Notes: generated by a model from the letters alone, not told the origin. DNA of 64,000 nucleotides from Micromonospora avicenniae (GCF_900156065.1 NZ_FTNF01000016.1:62001-126000); one strand, 5' to 3'; positions 32,606 to 41,750 are shown, counted from the stretch's first letter. Numbers and translations: made by a program.

Positions 32606-32676
32606 GATCCGTGGCCTCCCTGATTCGCATGGTCGGTCACGAATATCTGCCCGGGGCGTACCCCCTCAAACGTCCG

Positions 32677-32780
32677 TCACTTCATCACGAGGTCACGCAG
32701 CGCCCGCAGCGCCGCCTGGTCGCTGACCTTGGCGTGGATATTCTTGTCGGGACCGATCAGGACGATGTACGGACATCTGT
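32677..32780 (-). pseudogene. Possible C-terminal remnant of a redoxin-like protein
   Basis: In the frame ending at 32677 the minus strand reads CPYIVLIGPDKNIHAKVSDQ followed by AALRALRDLVMK and stop. I-V-L-I-G-P-D-K-N-I and the terminal helix resemble the end of thioredoxin/AhpC-type proteins. The upstream sequence in this frame is only the shadow of the FGE-like gene, so the remaining protein is missing. It looks like a stump left by recombination into the FGE-like gene's 3' end; the identification is by eye and weak. Confidence 0.35.
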
Positions 32781-33542
32781 GATCGCCGCCCGGCTCGGCA
32801 GCGGGGCGACCGGGCGAACCGCCGTGAACTGGGCGTGCTCGTACCGGGTGGCAGAGAGCAGCAGCAGCCACTCGTCGCAGCCTTGCCACGGATAGAGGTC
32901 CGCCGCTCCGCCACGTACGGTCCGGGGCCCGTCGCCGGTGCGTGGCCGCGCGTCCGCCGGCGCCCCCGTGAACCCGGGGATCCACACGTCGGCGCAGAGC
33001 TCGCCCGCCGACCCCATCGCCGCCAGCCCGAACGCATTCTCCCCTGCGGCCGTCCGCGTCTCGTCGCCGAAGTCGTCGAGCAGCTGGTCCTCGCCCGGTT
33101 TCCCGTCACCGCGAAAGGTCAAGGTGGTGGTGCCGGCCCGCGCCGCGTACTCCCACTGCGCCTCGCTGGGCAGCCGAAACGGCAACGACTCGAGCAGATC
33201 GTCCAGGTCGTCCTCGAGCCGGGCGGTGGCCGTTTCCGTCTCGGCGTACGGGTCCTCGTACTCAGGCAGCCAATGCCGGACCTGCGCCACTGTCAACGGG
33301 TGCCGGGCGATCAGGAACGGCTCGACCCGCACCTCGCGTACCGGCTGCGAGTCACAGGCTCCGGCAAGGAACGGCTCGATGGTGTCCTCGACCCCACCAC
33401 TGCGTTCGATGGCACGTACCGCGTCCAGTTCCGCGTCGGACAGGCCCATCCGGAACATGCCGCCCGGAACCTTCCGGAACACCACACCCGACGGTGTGTG
33501 CCGCCATGCCGGGCGCCCCGACACGGTCTCCTCGATCCACAT
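32757..33542 (-). CDS. Formylglycine-generating-enzyme/EgtB-fold (SUMF1-like) protein
   Basis: A 261-residue protein. P-G-G-M-F-R-M-G-L near residue 28 and HPLTVAQVRHWLPEYED follow the SUMF1 start pattern (V-P-G-G-x-F-x-M-G, then E-x-x-V-T-x-x-x-Y). FRLPSEAQWEYAARAG is the strongly conserved central motif, NAFGLAAMGSAGELCADVW the N-x-x-G-L-x-D-M-x-G-N-V-x-E-W equivalent (altered), and VRGGAADLYPW the R-G-G-S-W equivalent. The paired catalytic cysteines of true formylglycine enzymes are not evident, so it is probably a non-canonical, uncharacterised member. It stands alone; no sulfatase is adjacent. Confidence 0.7.
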   Translation of the reverse strand: MWIEETVSGRPAWRHTPSGVVFRKVPGGMFRMGLSDAELDAVRAIERSGGVEDTIEPFLAGACDSQPVREVRVEPFLIARHPLTVAQVRHWLPEYEDPYAETETATARLEDDLDDLLESLPFRLPSEAQWEYAARAGTTTLTFRGDGKPGEDQLLDDFGDETRTAAGENAFGLAAMGSAGELCADVWIPGFTGAPADARPRTGDGPRTVRGGAADLYPWQGCDEWLLLLSATRYEHAQFTAVRPVAPLPSRAAITDVRTSS

Positions 33543-33710
33543 GGCGCGGAACGCTAGCAGCCAGGCCTGACAGCGGTCGGGTGACCGCCTCGGTCATGCC
33601 GAGCGGGAGACGAATCCTGCCCGTTTTCCCGGCGGGGTCACTCGCCGTCAGCACGATCGGCCGGGCCGGGAAGCTCGGGACAACGGCGCGGATCGGGTAC
33701 CCGAACCGGC

Positions 33711-33741
33711 GCGGGCGGGGCGACCTCGTCGCCCCGCCCGC
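33711..33741 (-). terminator. Terminator hairpin after the X-Pro peptidase gene
   Basis: GCGGGCGGGGCGA (33711-33723) and TCGCCCCGCCCGC (33729-33741) form a perfect 13-bp stem, 26 bases downstream of the peptidase stop (minus strand). No T-run. Confidence 0.55.
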
Positions 33742-33767
33742 TCGTCACTCGGCCTGATGTACCGATG

Positions 33768-35684
33768 TCACAGGCCGGCCTTCTCGGCCGCCTTCCGGCC
33801 GCCGACCACCGGCAGCTCGATCCGGCTGCTGTCGAAGTGGACGGTGATCTCGGCCTGGTTCTGCTTCGCCCGGCTGCTGTAGCCGGAGTAGGAACCGAGC
33901 AGCACCACACCGATCTGGTTGCCGGCGTCGAAGACGTAGTCCTCCGGCAGCAGCGGCACGTCCACGGCGTTCTTCTCACCCGGCACCAGCGGCGTCGAGG
34001 TGGACAGCGAGTCGATGTTCAGCCCGTCCAGGATGCCCTTCGTGACGAGAGCCTGCGGATCGGTGGCCACGTTCTTGGCGGTCTCCCGGTAGCAGGCGTC
34101 CTCGGCGTACCCGCCCCAGGTGGCCTGCTCGCCCCAGCAGTCCTCCTCGGTAAGCGTCCGGATGCCGTCGCCGGCGGTGCCGAAGCGGGTCTTGGTGCCG
34201 TAGTCGACGAGCAGACCGGCGAAGCTGGTGTCCTCGCCGTTCACCGACGCCTTGATCCGCACGACGGGGGTGCCGGAGATGTGCAGCGGCGCCCGCAGCG
34301 GCTCGGACAGGAACACCAGCCGGTTGGCCGTGTTCGCCTGCGGGTCCGACGGGTGCCGGATCGCGTTGGTCTGGCTCATCGACGGCGTGTCCTGGAAGGT
34401 GCGGGACTCCTTGCGGCCGGGCTGCGGACGGACCGAGAGGGCACCCGCGGCACCCTCGGCGCCGGGCCGCAGGAACACCTCGGTCTTCTGGGCGGTGGGA
34501 ACCGGCCAGTCGCGGTAGGTCTCCCAGACGTCCGGAGCCCGCTCGATGTCGGCCCGGGGCTCCTTCATGATGTCGTTCTTGACGTCGTACAGCCAGAAGT
34601 CGAACCAGCGGTGCAGGGTGTCGACCCACTCGCCACGGCGGAAGTCGAACGGGTCGACGTGTCCGGTACCGGTCATCCAGAGCTTGCGGGGCACGTTGTG
34701 CTCGGCGAGGGCGTCCCACCACTTGCTGAAGTGGTCCGCACGGACGTTGTCGTCGTTGATCCCGTGCACGACGAAGACGCTGGCGCGTACCCGGTCGGCG
34801 TGCGGAACGTAGTCGCGCTCGGCCCAGAAGTCGCTGTAGTCGCCGGTGGTGTCGTCGCTCGCCACGCCCATCTGCTCACGCACCGGCGCGCAGTACGCCC
34901 GCCGCTCCGGGTTCGTGACGGTGTTGGCGAGACTGCCCGAGTAGTTGTTGCCGCGGGTGATCAGGCCGTTGCTGCGCGAGTAGTCGTACCAGCTGGAGAT
35001 GCCGGAGATCGGCACGATCGTGGACAGCCCCTCCACGCCGGTGGCGGCGGCCGCGTTGGCCAGGGTGCCGTCGTACGACTTGCCGATCATGCCGGTACGG
35101 CCGTTGTGCCAGTCGGCCACAACCTCGTCGCCGGCGGCGTTGGTGCCCTTCCTACGACCGTTGAGCCAGTCGATGGCCGTCGGCGCGCTGATGTTGTCGG
35201 CGGTTCCGCCGGTGACCGGGCAGCCGGTCGAGTGGTTGGTCCCGATCATGTCGAGCAGGACCACCGCGTAGCCGCGCGGGACGAAGTAGTTGTCGTAGAA
35301 GAGCGGCCACTTGTCGTTGAGGCCGTCCCCGTCGACGTCTTCCTTGCACTCGCTCTCGTTGCCCCGGCAGACGGTCGAGTAGTACGGGCTCGCGTCCATG
35401 ATGACCGGTACGCGGAGGCCCTCGTCGCTGGCCTTGGGACGGATGATGTCCATGGCGACGACGTCGCGCTTGCCGTCGCTGTCGGTGTCGACGTCGGAGG
35501 TGACGAATACCCGTTCGCGGATCGCGTCGGCGTACCCGAACACCGGTTGGGTGACTCCGTCCTGGACAACCGGCCGGAGACGTTCCGCGGACGGCTTCGC
35601 CGTCGCGGCAGCCGCCGGCAGGCCCACGGCGACGGTCAGCCCGACCACCACCGACGCCCGCCACCAGCTCCTCGTGGTTCGCAT
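33768..35684 (-). CDS. Secreted Xaa-Pro dipeptidyl-peptidase (CocE/NonD family)
   Basis: A 638-residue protein; the start MRTTRSWWRASVVVGLTVAV at 35684 is preceded by GGGAGGAG and gives a Sec signal (cleavage near AAATA). The alpha/beta-hydrolase core carries the nucleophile in RTGMIGKSYDGTLAN (G-K-S-Y-D-G-T), and the histidine is in GTGHVDPFDF. The C-terminal third is the jelly-roll X-Pro_dipeptidyl-peptidase C domain (LHISGTPVVRIKASVN...VGVVLLGSYS). Two calcium-loop-like stretches, DVDTDSDGKRD and DVDGDGLND, lie near the N-terminus. It probably removes X-Pro dipeptides outside the cell. Confidence 0.9.
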   Translation of the reverse strand: MRTTRSWWRASVVVGLTVAVGLPAAAATAKPSAERLRPVVQDGVTQPVFGYADAIRERVFVTSDVDTDSDGKRDVVAMDIIRPKASDEGLRVPVIMDASPYYSTVCRGNESECKEDVDGDGLNDKWPLFYDNYFVPRGYAVVLLDMIGTNHSTGCPVTGGTADNISAPTAIDWLNGRRKGTNAAGDEVVADWHNGRTGMIGKSYDGTLANAAAATGVEGLSTIVPISGISSWYDYSRSNGLITRGNNYSGSLANTVTNPERRAYCAPVREQMGVASDDTTGDYSDFWAERDYVPHADRVRASVFVVHGINDDNVRADHFSKWWDALAEHNVPRKLWMTGTGHVDPFDFRRGEWVDTLHRWFDFWLYDVKNDIMKEPRADIERAPDVWETYRDWPVPTAQKTEVFLRPGAEGAAGALSVRPQPGRKESRTFQDTPSMSQTNAIRHPSDPQANTANRLVFLSEPLRAPLHISGTPVVRIKASVNGEDTSFAGLLVDYGTKTRFGTAGDGIRTLTEEDCWGEQATWGGYAEDACYRETAKNVATDPQALVTKGILDGLNIDSLSTSTPLVPGEKNAVDVPLLPEDYVFDAGNQIGVVLLGSYSGYSSRAKQNQAEITVHFDSSRIELPVVGGRKAAEKAGL

Positions 35685-35828
35685 GGTGCTCCTCCCCTTG
35701 TCCGGCACCGGCGCCGTCCCAGCCGTCCCGGGCAGGGGCGGCGGGCCGCCGGTGCGGCTGCATCGAACCCTAGAAATCCAGCCGGGACCGGTCATCGGAC
35801 AGGTGCGGGAGTTGATCGTCTTCACCTC

Positions 35829-35847
35829 CTACGTCTGTCGTAGACGT
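35829..35847. promoter_or_regulatory. Nested inverted repeats, possible operator
   Basis: ACGTCT-GTCGT-AGACGT (35831-35847) and CTACG-TCTGT-CGTAG (35829-35843) overlap. The site is in the 389-base divergent gap between the X-Pro peptidase and the sugar ABC operon and could serve either. Nothing else was recognised in 35685-36073. Confidence 0.35.
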
Positions 35848-36073
35848 TCGCTACGGACCGTGACCGGCCGCCGCCACGCCGTCCCCACATCTCCGGGCAG
35901 CCGGCCTGCAACAGGCGTAGGACCACCCGGCCCCTGATTCCAACAGGTGCCCGATGACGCAAACGGCGTACGGCCATAGGTTCGGCCGCAGCAGCACGCC
36001 GAACGGCCGGCCCGGCAGGGCCACCGTCGGCGGGACCCGAACGAGGCACGCCGATCGGCGAGAAGGGCGGGAC

Positions 36074-36925
36074 GTGCGGCCCGAAGGCACCGTGATTCCC
36101 CGATTCATCGGGCGGTTCGTGGTGCCGGCACTGTTCGCGACACTCTTCGCCGCTCCGCTGTGGTTCATGGTGGCCGGCTCGCTCCGGCCCGCCGGAGAGC
36201 CACCGCCGCGAACGCTGGAGTTGCTGCCGCCGGACCCGAGCCTGGCCGCGTACGCCCGGCTGCCGGAGCTGATCCCCCTGTTCCGTTACCTGGCGAACTC
36301 GGCGCTGGTCGTCGCGATCGCCGTACCGGTGACCGTGGTCGTCGCGTCGCTGACCGGCTTCGGGCTACGACTGCTCACCCCGACCGCCCGTCGCCGCGCC
36401 GTTCTCGGCCTGCTGGCGGTGCTGCTCGTACCGGTCACCGCCGTCTGGGCCACCCGCTTCGAACTGTTCCGGCTCGCCGGCGTCGTCGACACGTACGTGC
36501 CGCTGCTCGCCCCGGCGCTACTCGCCGGCAGCCCGTTCCTCGTGCTGCTGTACGCGTGGGCGTTCGGCGGCGTACCGGACAGCCAGCTCGGCGCCGCCCG
36601 GCTCGAAGGGGCCGGCTGGTTGACGATCTGGCGGCGCGTGGCGCTGCCGCAGGTGCGTCCGGCGACGCTCGCGGTGGCCGTGCTCGCCTTCACGTTCCAC
36701 TGGTCCAACCTGATCGACCCGCTGCTGTACCTGCACAGCGGCGACCGCTACACGTACCCGCTGGGCCTGCAGTTCCTGCGGCTGCTGAACCCGACCGACT
36801 GGCCGCTGCTGATGGCCGGTTGCGTCGTGGCGACCGCGCCGTGCGTGGTGGTGTTCCTGCTGGCCCAGCGGATCCTGCTGAACGACGATCCGCTGGCCGC
36901 ACTCAGATCTGGAGGTCGTAGGTGA
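36074..36925 (+). CDS. Carbohydrate ABC transporter permease (MalG-type)
   Basis: A 283-residue permease from GTG 36074 (a GTG at 36092 is an alternative). Six transmembrane helices begin at FIGRFVVPALFATLFAAPLWF. The EAA loop SQLGAARLEGAGWLTIWRRVALPQVRPATLAV is the ATPase contact of MalG/CUT1 permeases. The late P-L-G-L motif (YTYPLGLQFLRLLNPTDWPLLMAG) and last helix are as in family members. The stop overlaps the GTG of the binding-protein gene (GTGA). It forms the pore with the permease at 39214; the sugar is unknown. Unusually, this second-type permease comes first in the operon. Confidence 0.88.
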   Translation: MRPEGTVIPRFIGRFVVPALFATLFAAPLWFMVAGSLRPAGEPPPRTLELLPPDPSLAAYARLPELIPLFRYLANSALVVAIAVPVTVVVASLTGFGLRLLTPTARRRAVLGLLAVLLVPVTAVWATRFELFRLAGVVDTYVPLLAPALLAGSPFLVLLYAWAFGGVPDSQLGAARLEGAGWLTIWRRVALPQVRPATLAVAVLAFTFHWSNLIDPLLYLHSGDRYTYPLGLQFLRLLNPTDWPLLMAGCVVATAPCVVVFLLAQRILLNDDPLAALRSGGRR

Positions 36926-38214
36926 GCCGATTCCGACGGTACGCCGCCCTGGTCACCGCCGCTCTGCTGCTCGGCGTCACCGCCTGCGACAGCGGCGGCG
37001 AAGCAACCGACGACGACGGGATCACCGTCGTGCTCTTCGGCGACGCCGAGGAGATCGCCGGTTACCGGAGCATGATCGACGCGTTCGCCGAAACCAACCC
37101 CGACGTCCCCGTCACGCTCTCCCCGGTCGCCACCCAGGACGAACTGATGGCCCGGCTGACCACCTCGTTCGCCGGCGGCCAACCACCCGACGTGTTCCTG
37201 CTGAACTACCGCCGGTACGGCCAGTTCGCCGCCCAGCAGGCGATCGAGCCGGCCCAGTCGTACCTCGACCGCAGCACCACCCTCAAGGAGAGCGACTTCA
37301 GCCCGCGGGCGCTGGACGCCTTCCGCTACGACGGGAAGGCCCTGACCTGCCTGCCGCAGAACATGTCCTCGCTCGTCGTCTACTACAACGCCGACCTCTT
37401 CGCCAAGGCCGGCGTGCCGCTACCGAAGGCGGGCTGGACCTGGGACGACTTCCTCGCCGCGGCCCGCGCCCTCACCGGCGACGGGAGGTACGGCGTCGGC
37501 GTCGAGCCGTCCATCCCCCGGCTCGCGCCGTTCGTCTGGTCCAACCGCGGCGACCTCGTCGACGACCCGGCCCGGCCGACCGCGCTGACCCTCACCGGGA
37601 ACCCGGCCGCCCGCAAGGCCGTCGACTGGTTCCTCGACCTGCAACTGAAGCACCACGTCGTACCGCCTGACGCCGAGGAGCAGAGCGAGTCGAGTGAAGC
37701 CCGGTTCCTGCGCGGCACGCTCGGCATGTACCTCAACAGCCGGGTCGCCGTACCCACGCTGCGTACCATCGACGGCTTCACCTGGGACGCGGCGCCGCTG
37801 CCGGTCGCGCCCGGCGGGGTGCCCGCGTCGATCCTGCACAGCGACGCCTACTGCATGAGTGCCGGCGCGCCCGACCACGACCGGGCGTGGCGGTTCATCG
37901 AGTTCGCGATGGGTGAGCAAGGGCAGCAGATCCTCGCGGGCTCCGGCCGTACCGTGCCGTCCCGCCTCGACGTGGCCAACTCCCCCACCTTCCTCGACCC
38001 GCAGGAGCCACCGCGGTCGTCCCGGGTCTACCTCGACGCCGAACCGCACCTGCGCGCCACCCCCCGCACCGGCACCTGGTCCCGCGTCGAACGGGAGGCG
38101 GGCGCCCTGCTCGAGGAGGTCTTCTACGGCCGGGTCGACCGCGAGGAGGGGCTGCGGACCCTGGAGGAGAAGATCAACCCGCTCTTCAACCTGCCGGTGG
38201 GCGCGGGTGGGTGA
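36922..38214 (+). CDS. Carbohydrate ABC transporter substrate-binding lipoprotein
   Basis: A 430-residue extracellular binding protein. The lipoprotein signal is MSRFRRYAALVTAALLLGVT with lipobox G-V-T-A-C. The mature part follows the extracellular solute-binding family 1 pattern: ITVVLFGDAEEIAGYRSMID, AGGQPPDVFLLNYRRYGQFA, GKALTCLPQNMSSLVVYYNADLFAKAGV, and GWTWDDFLAAARALT. These are the segments lining the sugar cleft in CUT1 proteins. It is translationally coupled to the permease upstream (GTGA) and overlaps the ATPase start by eight bases. Confidence 0.92.
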   Translation: MSRFRRYAALVTAALLLGVTACDSGGEATDDDGITVVLFGDAEEIAGYRSMIDAFAETNPDVPVTLSPVATQDELMARLTTSFAGGQPPDVFLLNYRRYGQFAAQQAIEPAQSYLDRSTTLKESDFSPRALDAFRYDGKALTCLPQNMSSLVVYYNADLFAKAGVPLPKAGWTWDDFLAAARALTGDGRYGVGVEPSIPRLAPFVWSNRGDLVDDPARPTALTLTGNPAARKAVDWFLDLQLKHHVVPPDAEEQSESSEARFLRGTLGMYLNSRVAVPTLRTIDGFTWDAAPLPVAPGGVPASILHSDAYCMSAGAPDHDRAWRFIEFAMGEQGQQILAGSGRTVPSRLDVANSPTFLDPQEPPRSSRVYLDAEPHLRATPRTGTWSRVEREAGALLEEVFYGRVDREEGLRTLEEKINPLFNLPVGAGG

Positions 38215-39217
38215 GCACGGCGCCATCCGGCTCGAGTCGCTGACCAGATCGTACGGACGAGTGGTCGCCCTCGACGACGTCGACCTGGAGGTACGGGCCG
38301 GGGAGATGATGACCCTCGTCGGCCCGTCCGGCTCCGGCAAGTCCACCATCCTGCGGCTGATCGCGGGGCTCGACCGTCCCGACGGCGGCCGGATCCTCGT
38401 TGACGGACAGGACGTCTCCCAGGTCCCGCCGCACCGGCGGGCCGTCGCGATGGTCTTCCAGGACTTCGCGCTGTACCCGCATCTCACCGTCCTCGGCAAC
38501 CTGCTGTTCGGACTGCGGGTACGCCGGGTCCGCCGTGACGAGGCCGATCGCAGGGCCCGCTCCGCGGCTGAACGACTGGGCATCGGCGACCTGCTCGACC
38601 GCTACCCCGACCAGACCTCCGGGGGACAACGCCAACGGATCGCCCTGGCCCGCGCCCTGTTACGCGAGCCCACCGTGTACCTGCTCGACGAGCCGCTGGC
38701 CAGCCTCGACGCGCCGCTACGTTTCGCCACCCGCGCCGACCTGCTCGCGCTGCACCGGGACCTCGGCACCACCACCGTCCACGTCACCCACGACCAGGCG
38801 GAGGCCATGACCCTCGGCGACCGGGTCGCCGTCCTCGACCGCGGCCGGATCCGCCAGGTCGGGCCACCCCAGCAGGTGTACGACGAGCCGGCCGACATGT
38901 TCGTCGCCGGCTTCCTGGGCAGCCCACCGATGAACCTGGTGCCCGGCGGCGCTGTGCTCGGCGGCTCCCGCGGCCTGATCCTCGGCATCCGTCCGGAGGA
39001 CCTGACGCTCGACGTCGACGGGTCGATCGAGGTGACCGTCGACGTGGTGGAGGCGCTCGGCAGCGAGAGCATCCTGCTGACCCGTGGCGCCGACGGTACG
39101 CGGCTGACGGTACGCGCCGGACCGCGCTGCGGCGCGCGGCCCGGCGAGACGGTACGACTGCGGCCAAACCCTGATCGTGTGCACCATTTCGACGCCGAGA
39201 CGGGACGGCGGAGGTGA
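38207..39217 (+). CDS. Carbohydrate ABC transporter ATP-binding protein (UgpC/MalK-type)
   Basis: A 336-residue ATPase from GTG 38207, overlapping the preceding gene. Walker A GPSGSGKSTILR, Q-loop VFQDFALYPHLTV, signature TSGGQRQRIALARAL (first residue T rather than the usual L), Walker B VYLLDEPLASLDA, H-loop VTHDQAEAMTLGD. The C-terminal TOBE region (about 240-330: GILGIRPEDLTLDVDG...ALGSESILLTRG) is typical of MalK/UgpC. Many actinobacterial sugar importers share a remote MsiK ATPase, so a dedicated ATPase inside this operon is notable. It is coupled to the downstream permease (GTGA). Confidence 0.9.
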   Translation: MGEHGAIRLESLTRSYGRVVALDDVDLEVRAGEMMTLVGPSGSGKSTILRLIAGLDRPDGGRILVDGQDVSQVPPHRRAVAMVFQDFALYPHLTVLGNLLFGLRVRRVRRDEADRRARSAAERLGIGDLLDRYPDQTSGGQRQRIALARALLREPTVYLLDEPLASLDAPLRFATRADLLALHRDLGTTTVHVTHDQAEAMTLGDRVAVLDRGRIRQVGPPQQVYDEPADMFVAGFLGSPPMNLVPGGAVLGGSRGLILGIRPEDLTLDVDGSIEVTVDVVEALGSESILLTRGADGTRLTVRAGPRCGARPGETVRLRPNPDRVHHFDAETGRRR

Positions 39218-40095
39218 CCTCGGATCGCGGCCGGAAGCCACTGACCGCGTGGGCGTTCCTCGCCCCGTACGCGGTGGCGGTCGGGCTCCTGATCGCGGTG
39301 CCGGCCCTGCTCAACCTCGGCTACGCGTTCACCGACCACACCGGACTCACTCGCGACCCGCAGTTCGTCGGTCTCTCCAACGTCCGCCGGATGCTCGACG
39401 ACGGGTTCCTGCTGGACAGCGTACGGGCGTCTGCGATCCACCTGGCGCTGGCCGTACCGCTGCGGCTGCTCGCCGCCGTCGGACTGGGCCTGCTGCTCGC
39501 CGCGCCGCGACCGGGCGGACGCTGGTTCCGGGTCGCCGTATACCTGCCGACGGTCGTGCCGGACGTGGCCCTCGCGGTGCTCTTCCTCTGGGTGCTCAAC
39601 CCGCTCTACGGCCCGCTGAACCAACTGCTCGGCCTCTTCGGGCACTCCGGTTTCACCTGGCTCTCGGACCCCGGCACGGCACGGGTCGGCGTGGCGCTGA
39701 TGCTGATGTTCCCCATCGGTGAGGGCTTCCTCGTCGTCCTCGCCGCCCGGCGGATGCTGGACGGCCGCCTCTACGAGGCGGCGGCGCTGGAGGGCTGCGG
39801 CCCGTTCGGCCAGTTGCGCCGGCTCACCCTGCCGCTGCTCGCGCCGGTTCTGCTGCTGCTCGCCGTGCGCGACACGATCCTGACGTTGCAGGTCAACTTC
39901 GTGCCCGCCTACGTCCTCACCGACGGCCGACCCAGCAACGCCACCCTCTACCTGCCGGTCTACATCTTCGACCAGGCGTTCGAGTTCTCCGGATTCGCGT
40001 ATGGGGCGCTGATCACGAGCGTCCTCATGGTGGTCACCGCGATCGTCATCACCGCGCTGCTGCTCGTCGTACGACGGTGGCGGGTACTGCGCTGA
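39214..40095 (+). CDS. Carbohydrate ABC transporter permease (MalF/UgpA-type)
   Basis: A 293-residue permease from a GTG overlapping the ATPase stop. Six transmembrane helices start at LTAWAFLAPYAVAVGLLIAVP. The EAA loop LYEAAALEGCGPFGQLRRLTLPLLAPVLLLL marks the MalF/UgpA type, and NPLYGPLNQLLGLFG with FTWLSDPGTA forms the conserved loop preceding it. The four genes permease-binding protein-ATPase-permease overlap head to tail, so they are one operon. No regulator or glycosidase gene is in it, so the sugar cannot be deduced. Confidence 0.9.
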   Translation: MTSDRGRKPLTAWAFLAPYAVAVGLLIAVPALLNLGYAFTDHTGLTRDPQFVGLSNVRRMLDDGFLLDSVRASAIHLALAVPLRLLAAVGLGLLLAAPRPGGRWFRVAVYLPTVVPDVALAVLFLWVLNPLYGPLNQLLGLFGHSGFTWLSDPGTARVGVALMLMFPIGEGFLVVLAARRMLDGRLYEAAALEGCGPFGQLRRLTLPLLAPVLLLLAVRDTILTLQVNFVPAYVLTDGRPSNATLYLPVYIFDQAFEFSGFAYGALITSVLMVVTAIVITALLLVVRRWRVLR

Positions 40096-40113
40096 GCGTG
40101 CCATGCTGCGGCG

Positions 40114-40590
40114 GTGAGACTCCGGATGCTAGCCGTCGTCGTCACCGTCCCGCTGCTGCTCGCCTCCTGCGGCACCGACTCCGGCTCGGGGCAGCGGGCC
40201 GCCGGCCGAGGAGCGGACATGCTGGCGAACCTGCCCAGCTGTGACCGGGTGCCGCTGGACGCCGACGCCGAGGTGGACACCCCCGTCACCGGCCTGCTCC
40301 TGCCCGAGGACGCGCGGGTGACCTCGGTCGTCGAACAGGGCGCGCTCACGACCGTCGAGGCCACCGTCCGGATGACACCGCTTGACGTCCGCGCCCACTA
40401 CGAGCAACGCGGCGACATCGACCTGCTGCGCGCCGAGGACGAGATCTTCGAGACCGAGGTGCTGATGCGGGCGCAGCAGCGGCGGACGTACCTGCGTGCC
40501 ACCGCCCTCTGCGCCGACGGCACGACGCTGACCGCCGTGGTGGGGCCCGACTCGGACGACGCGGGCCTGCCCGAGTTCCAGAGCCGTTGA
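40114..40590 (+). CDS. Small lipoprotein
   Basis: A 158-residue protein from GTG 40114, 18 bases after the sugar operon. The signal VRLRMLAVVVTVPLLLASCG contains lipobox L-L-A-S-C. The mature domain is about 135 residues with three further cysteines (LPSCDRV, ALCADG) and a predicted beta-rich/alpha pattern (GALTTVEATVRMTPLDVRAHYEQRGDI). No family is recognised. It is probably cotranscribed with the transporter; its function there is unknown. Confidence 0.65.
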   Translation: MRLRMLAVVVTVPLLLASCGTDSGSGQRAAGRGADMLANLPSCDRVPLDADAEVDTPVTGLLLPEDARVTSVVEQGALTTVEATVRMTPLDVRAHYEQRGDIDLLRAEDEIFETEVLMRAQQRRTYLRATALCADGTTLTAVVGPDSDDAGLPEFQSR

Positions 40591-40617
40591 GCGCCACCGA
40601 CCGGGCCGCTGCCGCCG

Positions 40618-41589
40618 TCAGGCGATCGACTCCCGCGGCGGAAGAGCGGCGTCCGGTTCGACCCGGGCGGACCGCCCGGCACTGATCACGTACGCGAGCG
40701 CGTACGGAGTGATCGCCAGGTAGAGGACGGCCTCGGTCACCACCACGTCCGTGATCAGGAAAATCTCCCACGGCGTCGGCCTGGGCAGACCGAACGACCA
40801 GTCGGTCCAGGTGGCGAGGATCCAGAGCGGCGCGGACACCCGATCGACGGTGTCGTACTGCGGCATGCCGTCGACGATCGTGCCCGGGTCGGCGGGGAAC
40901 TGGTTCACCACGGTGAGGACGACGGCCAGATCGGCGGCGACGAGCGCACCGACGATGCCGAACCACCACGCCGCGCGGACCCGGCCCCGGCCGGCGAGCG
41001 CGGCCGCGCCCCAGAGGACGAGGGTCAGGAAGGTCAGCCAGCCCAGCAGGCCGGGCGTGGCGCGGACCAACCCTTCGACACTCATCGCGTACTCGATGCC
41101 GACGATGACGACGCCGACCGGAAGCATGATGCCGAGCGCCGTGCGCAGCGGCCCGGTCAGTGCGGACCGGCGGCCCCACCTGGCAGCGAACCGGGCCAGG
41201 ACAACCGCCAGCCCGGCCGTCATCGCCGTCCACAGCGGCAGCTGCGCCTGCGTCCACCAACCGACGGCGGTGAGCAGGAACTGGCCGACCACGACGTTCA
41301 TCACGATCGCGCTGATCACCACGATCGCCACAGCACCCAGTGGGGCGAGCAGCAACGCGGCGGCGGTGCGGCCGATCGGCCCGCGTACCGGCCGCCGGCC
41401 CGCGAGCGGCCCGTCGGTCCTGTGCAGCGCGAGGCTCGCCGCGAAGCGCAGCATCCGCAGTCGCCGCCGATCCGTGGCGAGGACGTGCAGCTCGGCGCGC
41501 CACTCCCGGCGCAGATCGTCGCGCAGCTCCACCGGCCAGCGCCGGGCAGCCGCGTCCAGCAGGAGTTCGGCGAGCCGCCGGGTCACCAC
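40618..41589 (-). CDS. Multi-pass membrane protein linked to a PadR remnant
   Basis: A 323-residue protein from a GTG. The N-terminal 50 residues (RRLAELLLDAAARRWPVELRDDLRREWRAEL) are a cytoplasmic helical region typical of membrane proteins paired with PadR regulators in actinobacteria. About seven hydrophobic spans follow, among them AAALLLAPLGAVAIVVISAIVM, LLGWLTFLTLVLWGAAALAG, WWFGIVGALVAADLAVVLTV and EIFLITDVVVTEAVLYLAI. The biochemical function is unknown. Its start overlaps by seven bases the stop of the truncated PadR gene. Confidence 0.7.
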   Translation of the reverse strand: MVTRRLAELLLDAAARRWPVELRDDLRREWRAELHVLATDRRRLRMLRFAASLALHRTDGPLAGRRPVRGPIGRTAAALLLAPLGAVAIVVISAIVMNVVVGQFLLTAVGWWTQAQLPLWTAMTAGLAVVLARFAARWGRRSALTGPLRTALGIMLPVGVVIVGIEYAMSVEGLVRATPGLLGWLTFLTLVLWGAAALAGRGRVRAAWWFGIVGALVAADLAVVLTVVNQFPADPGTIVDGMPQYDTVDRVSAPLWILATWTDWSFGLPRPTPWEIFLITDVVVTEAVLYLAITPYALAYVISAGRSARVEPDAALPPRESIA

Positions 41590-41744
41590 GCCGGTGCGCC
41601 CGTCGGCTCGGCGTCACCCCGGACCGGCCGCGGGTTCAGGGCGCGCAGCTCGGCGAGGGCCTGCCGGGCGCCGGTGGCGCCTTCGGCGATGAGTTGGTAG
41701 TAGCGGCGTGCGGGACGCCCCACCAACGGGAGCGTCGACCTCAC
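41583..41744 (-). pseudogene. Truncated PadR-family regulator
   Basis: From a GTG at 41744 the frame encodes 53 residues, VRSTLPLVGRPARRYYQLIA then EGATGARQALAELRALNP. G-R-P-A-R-R-Y-Y-Q-L-x-A-E-G is the beta-wing and following helix of PadR repressors; the preceding winged-helix DNA-recognition part (about 60 residues) is absent. A TATAGT box (41756-41751) lies six bases upstream of the GTG, so the shortened gene still has a possible leaderless promoter. It is either a decayed regulator or a deliberate mini-protein; deletion of the N-terminal domain is the simpler explanation. Confidence 0.6.
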
Positions 41745-41750
41745 GCGGTC

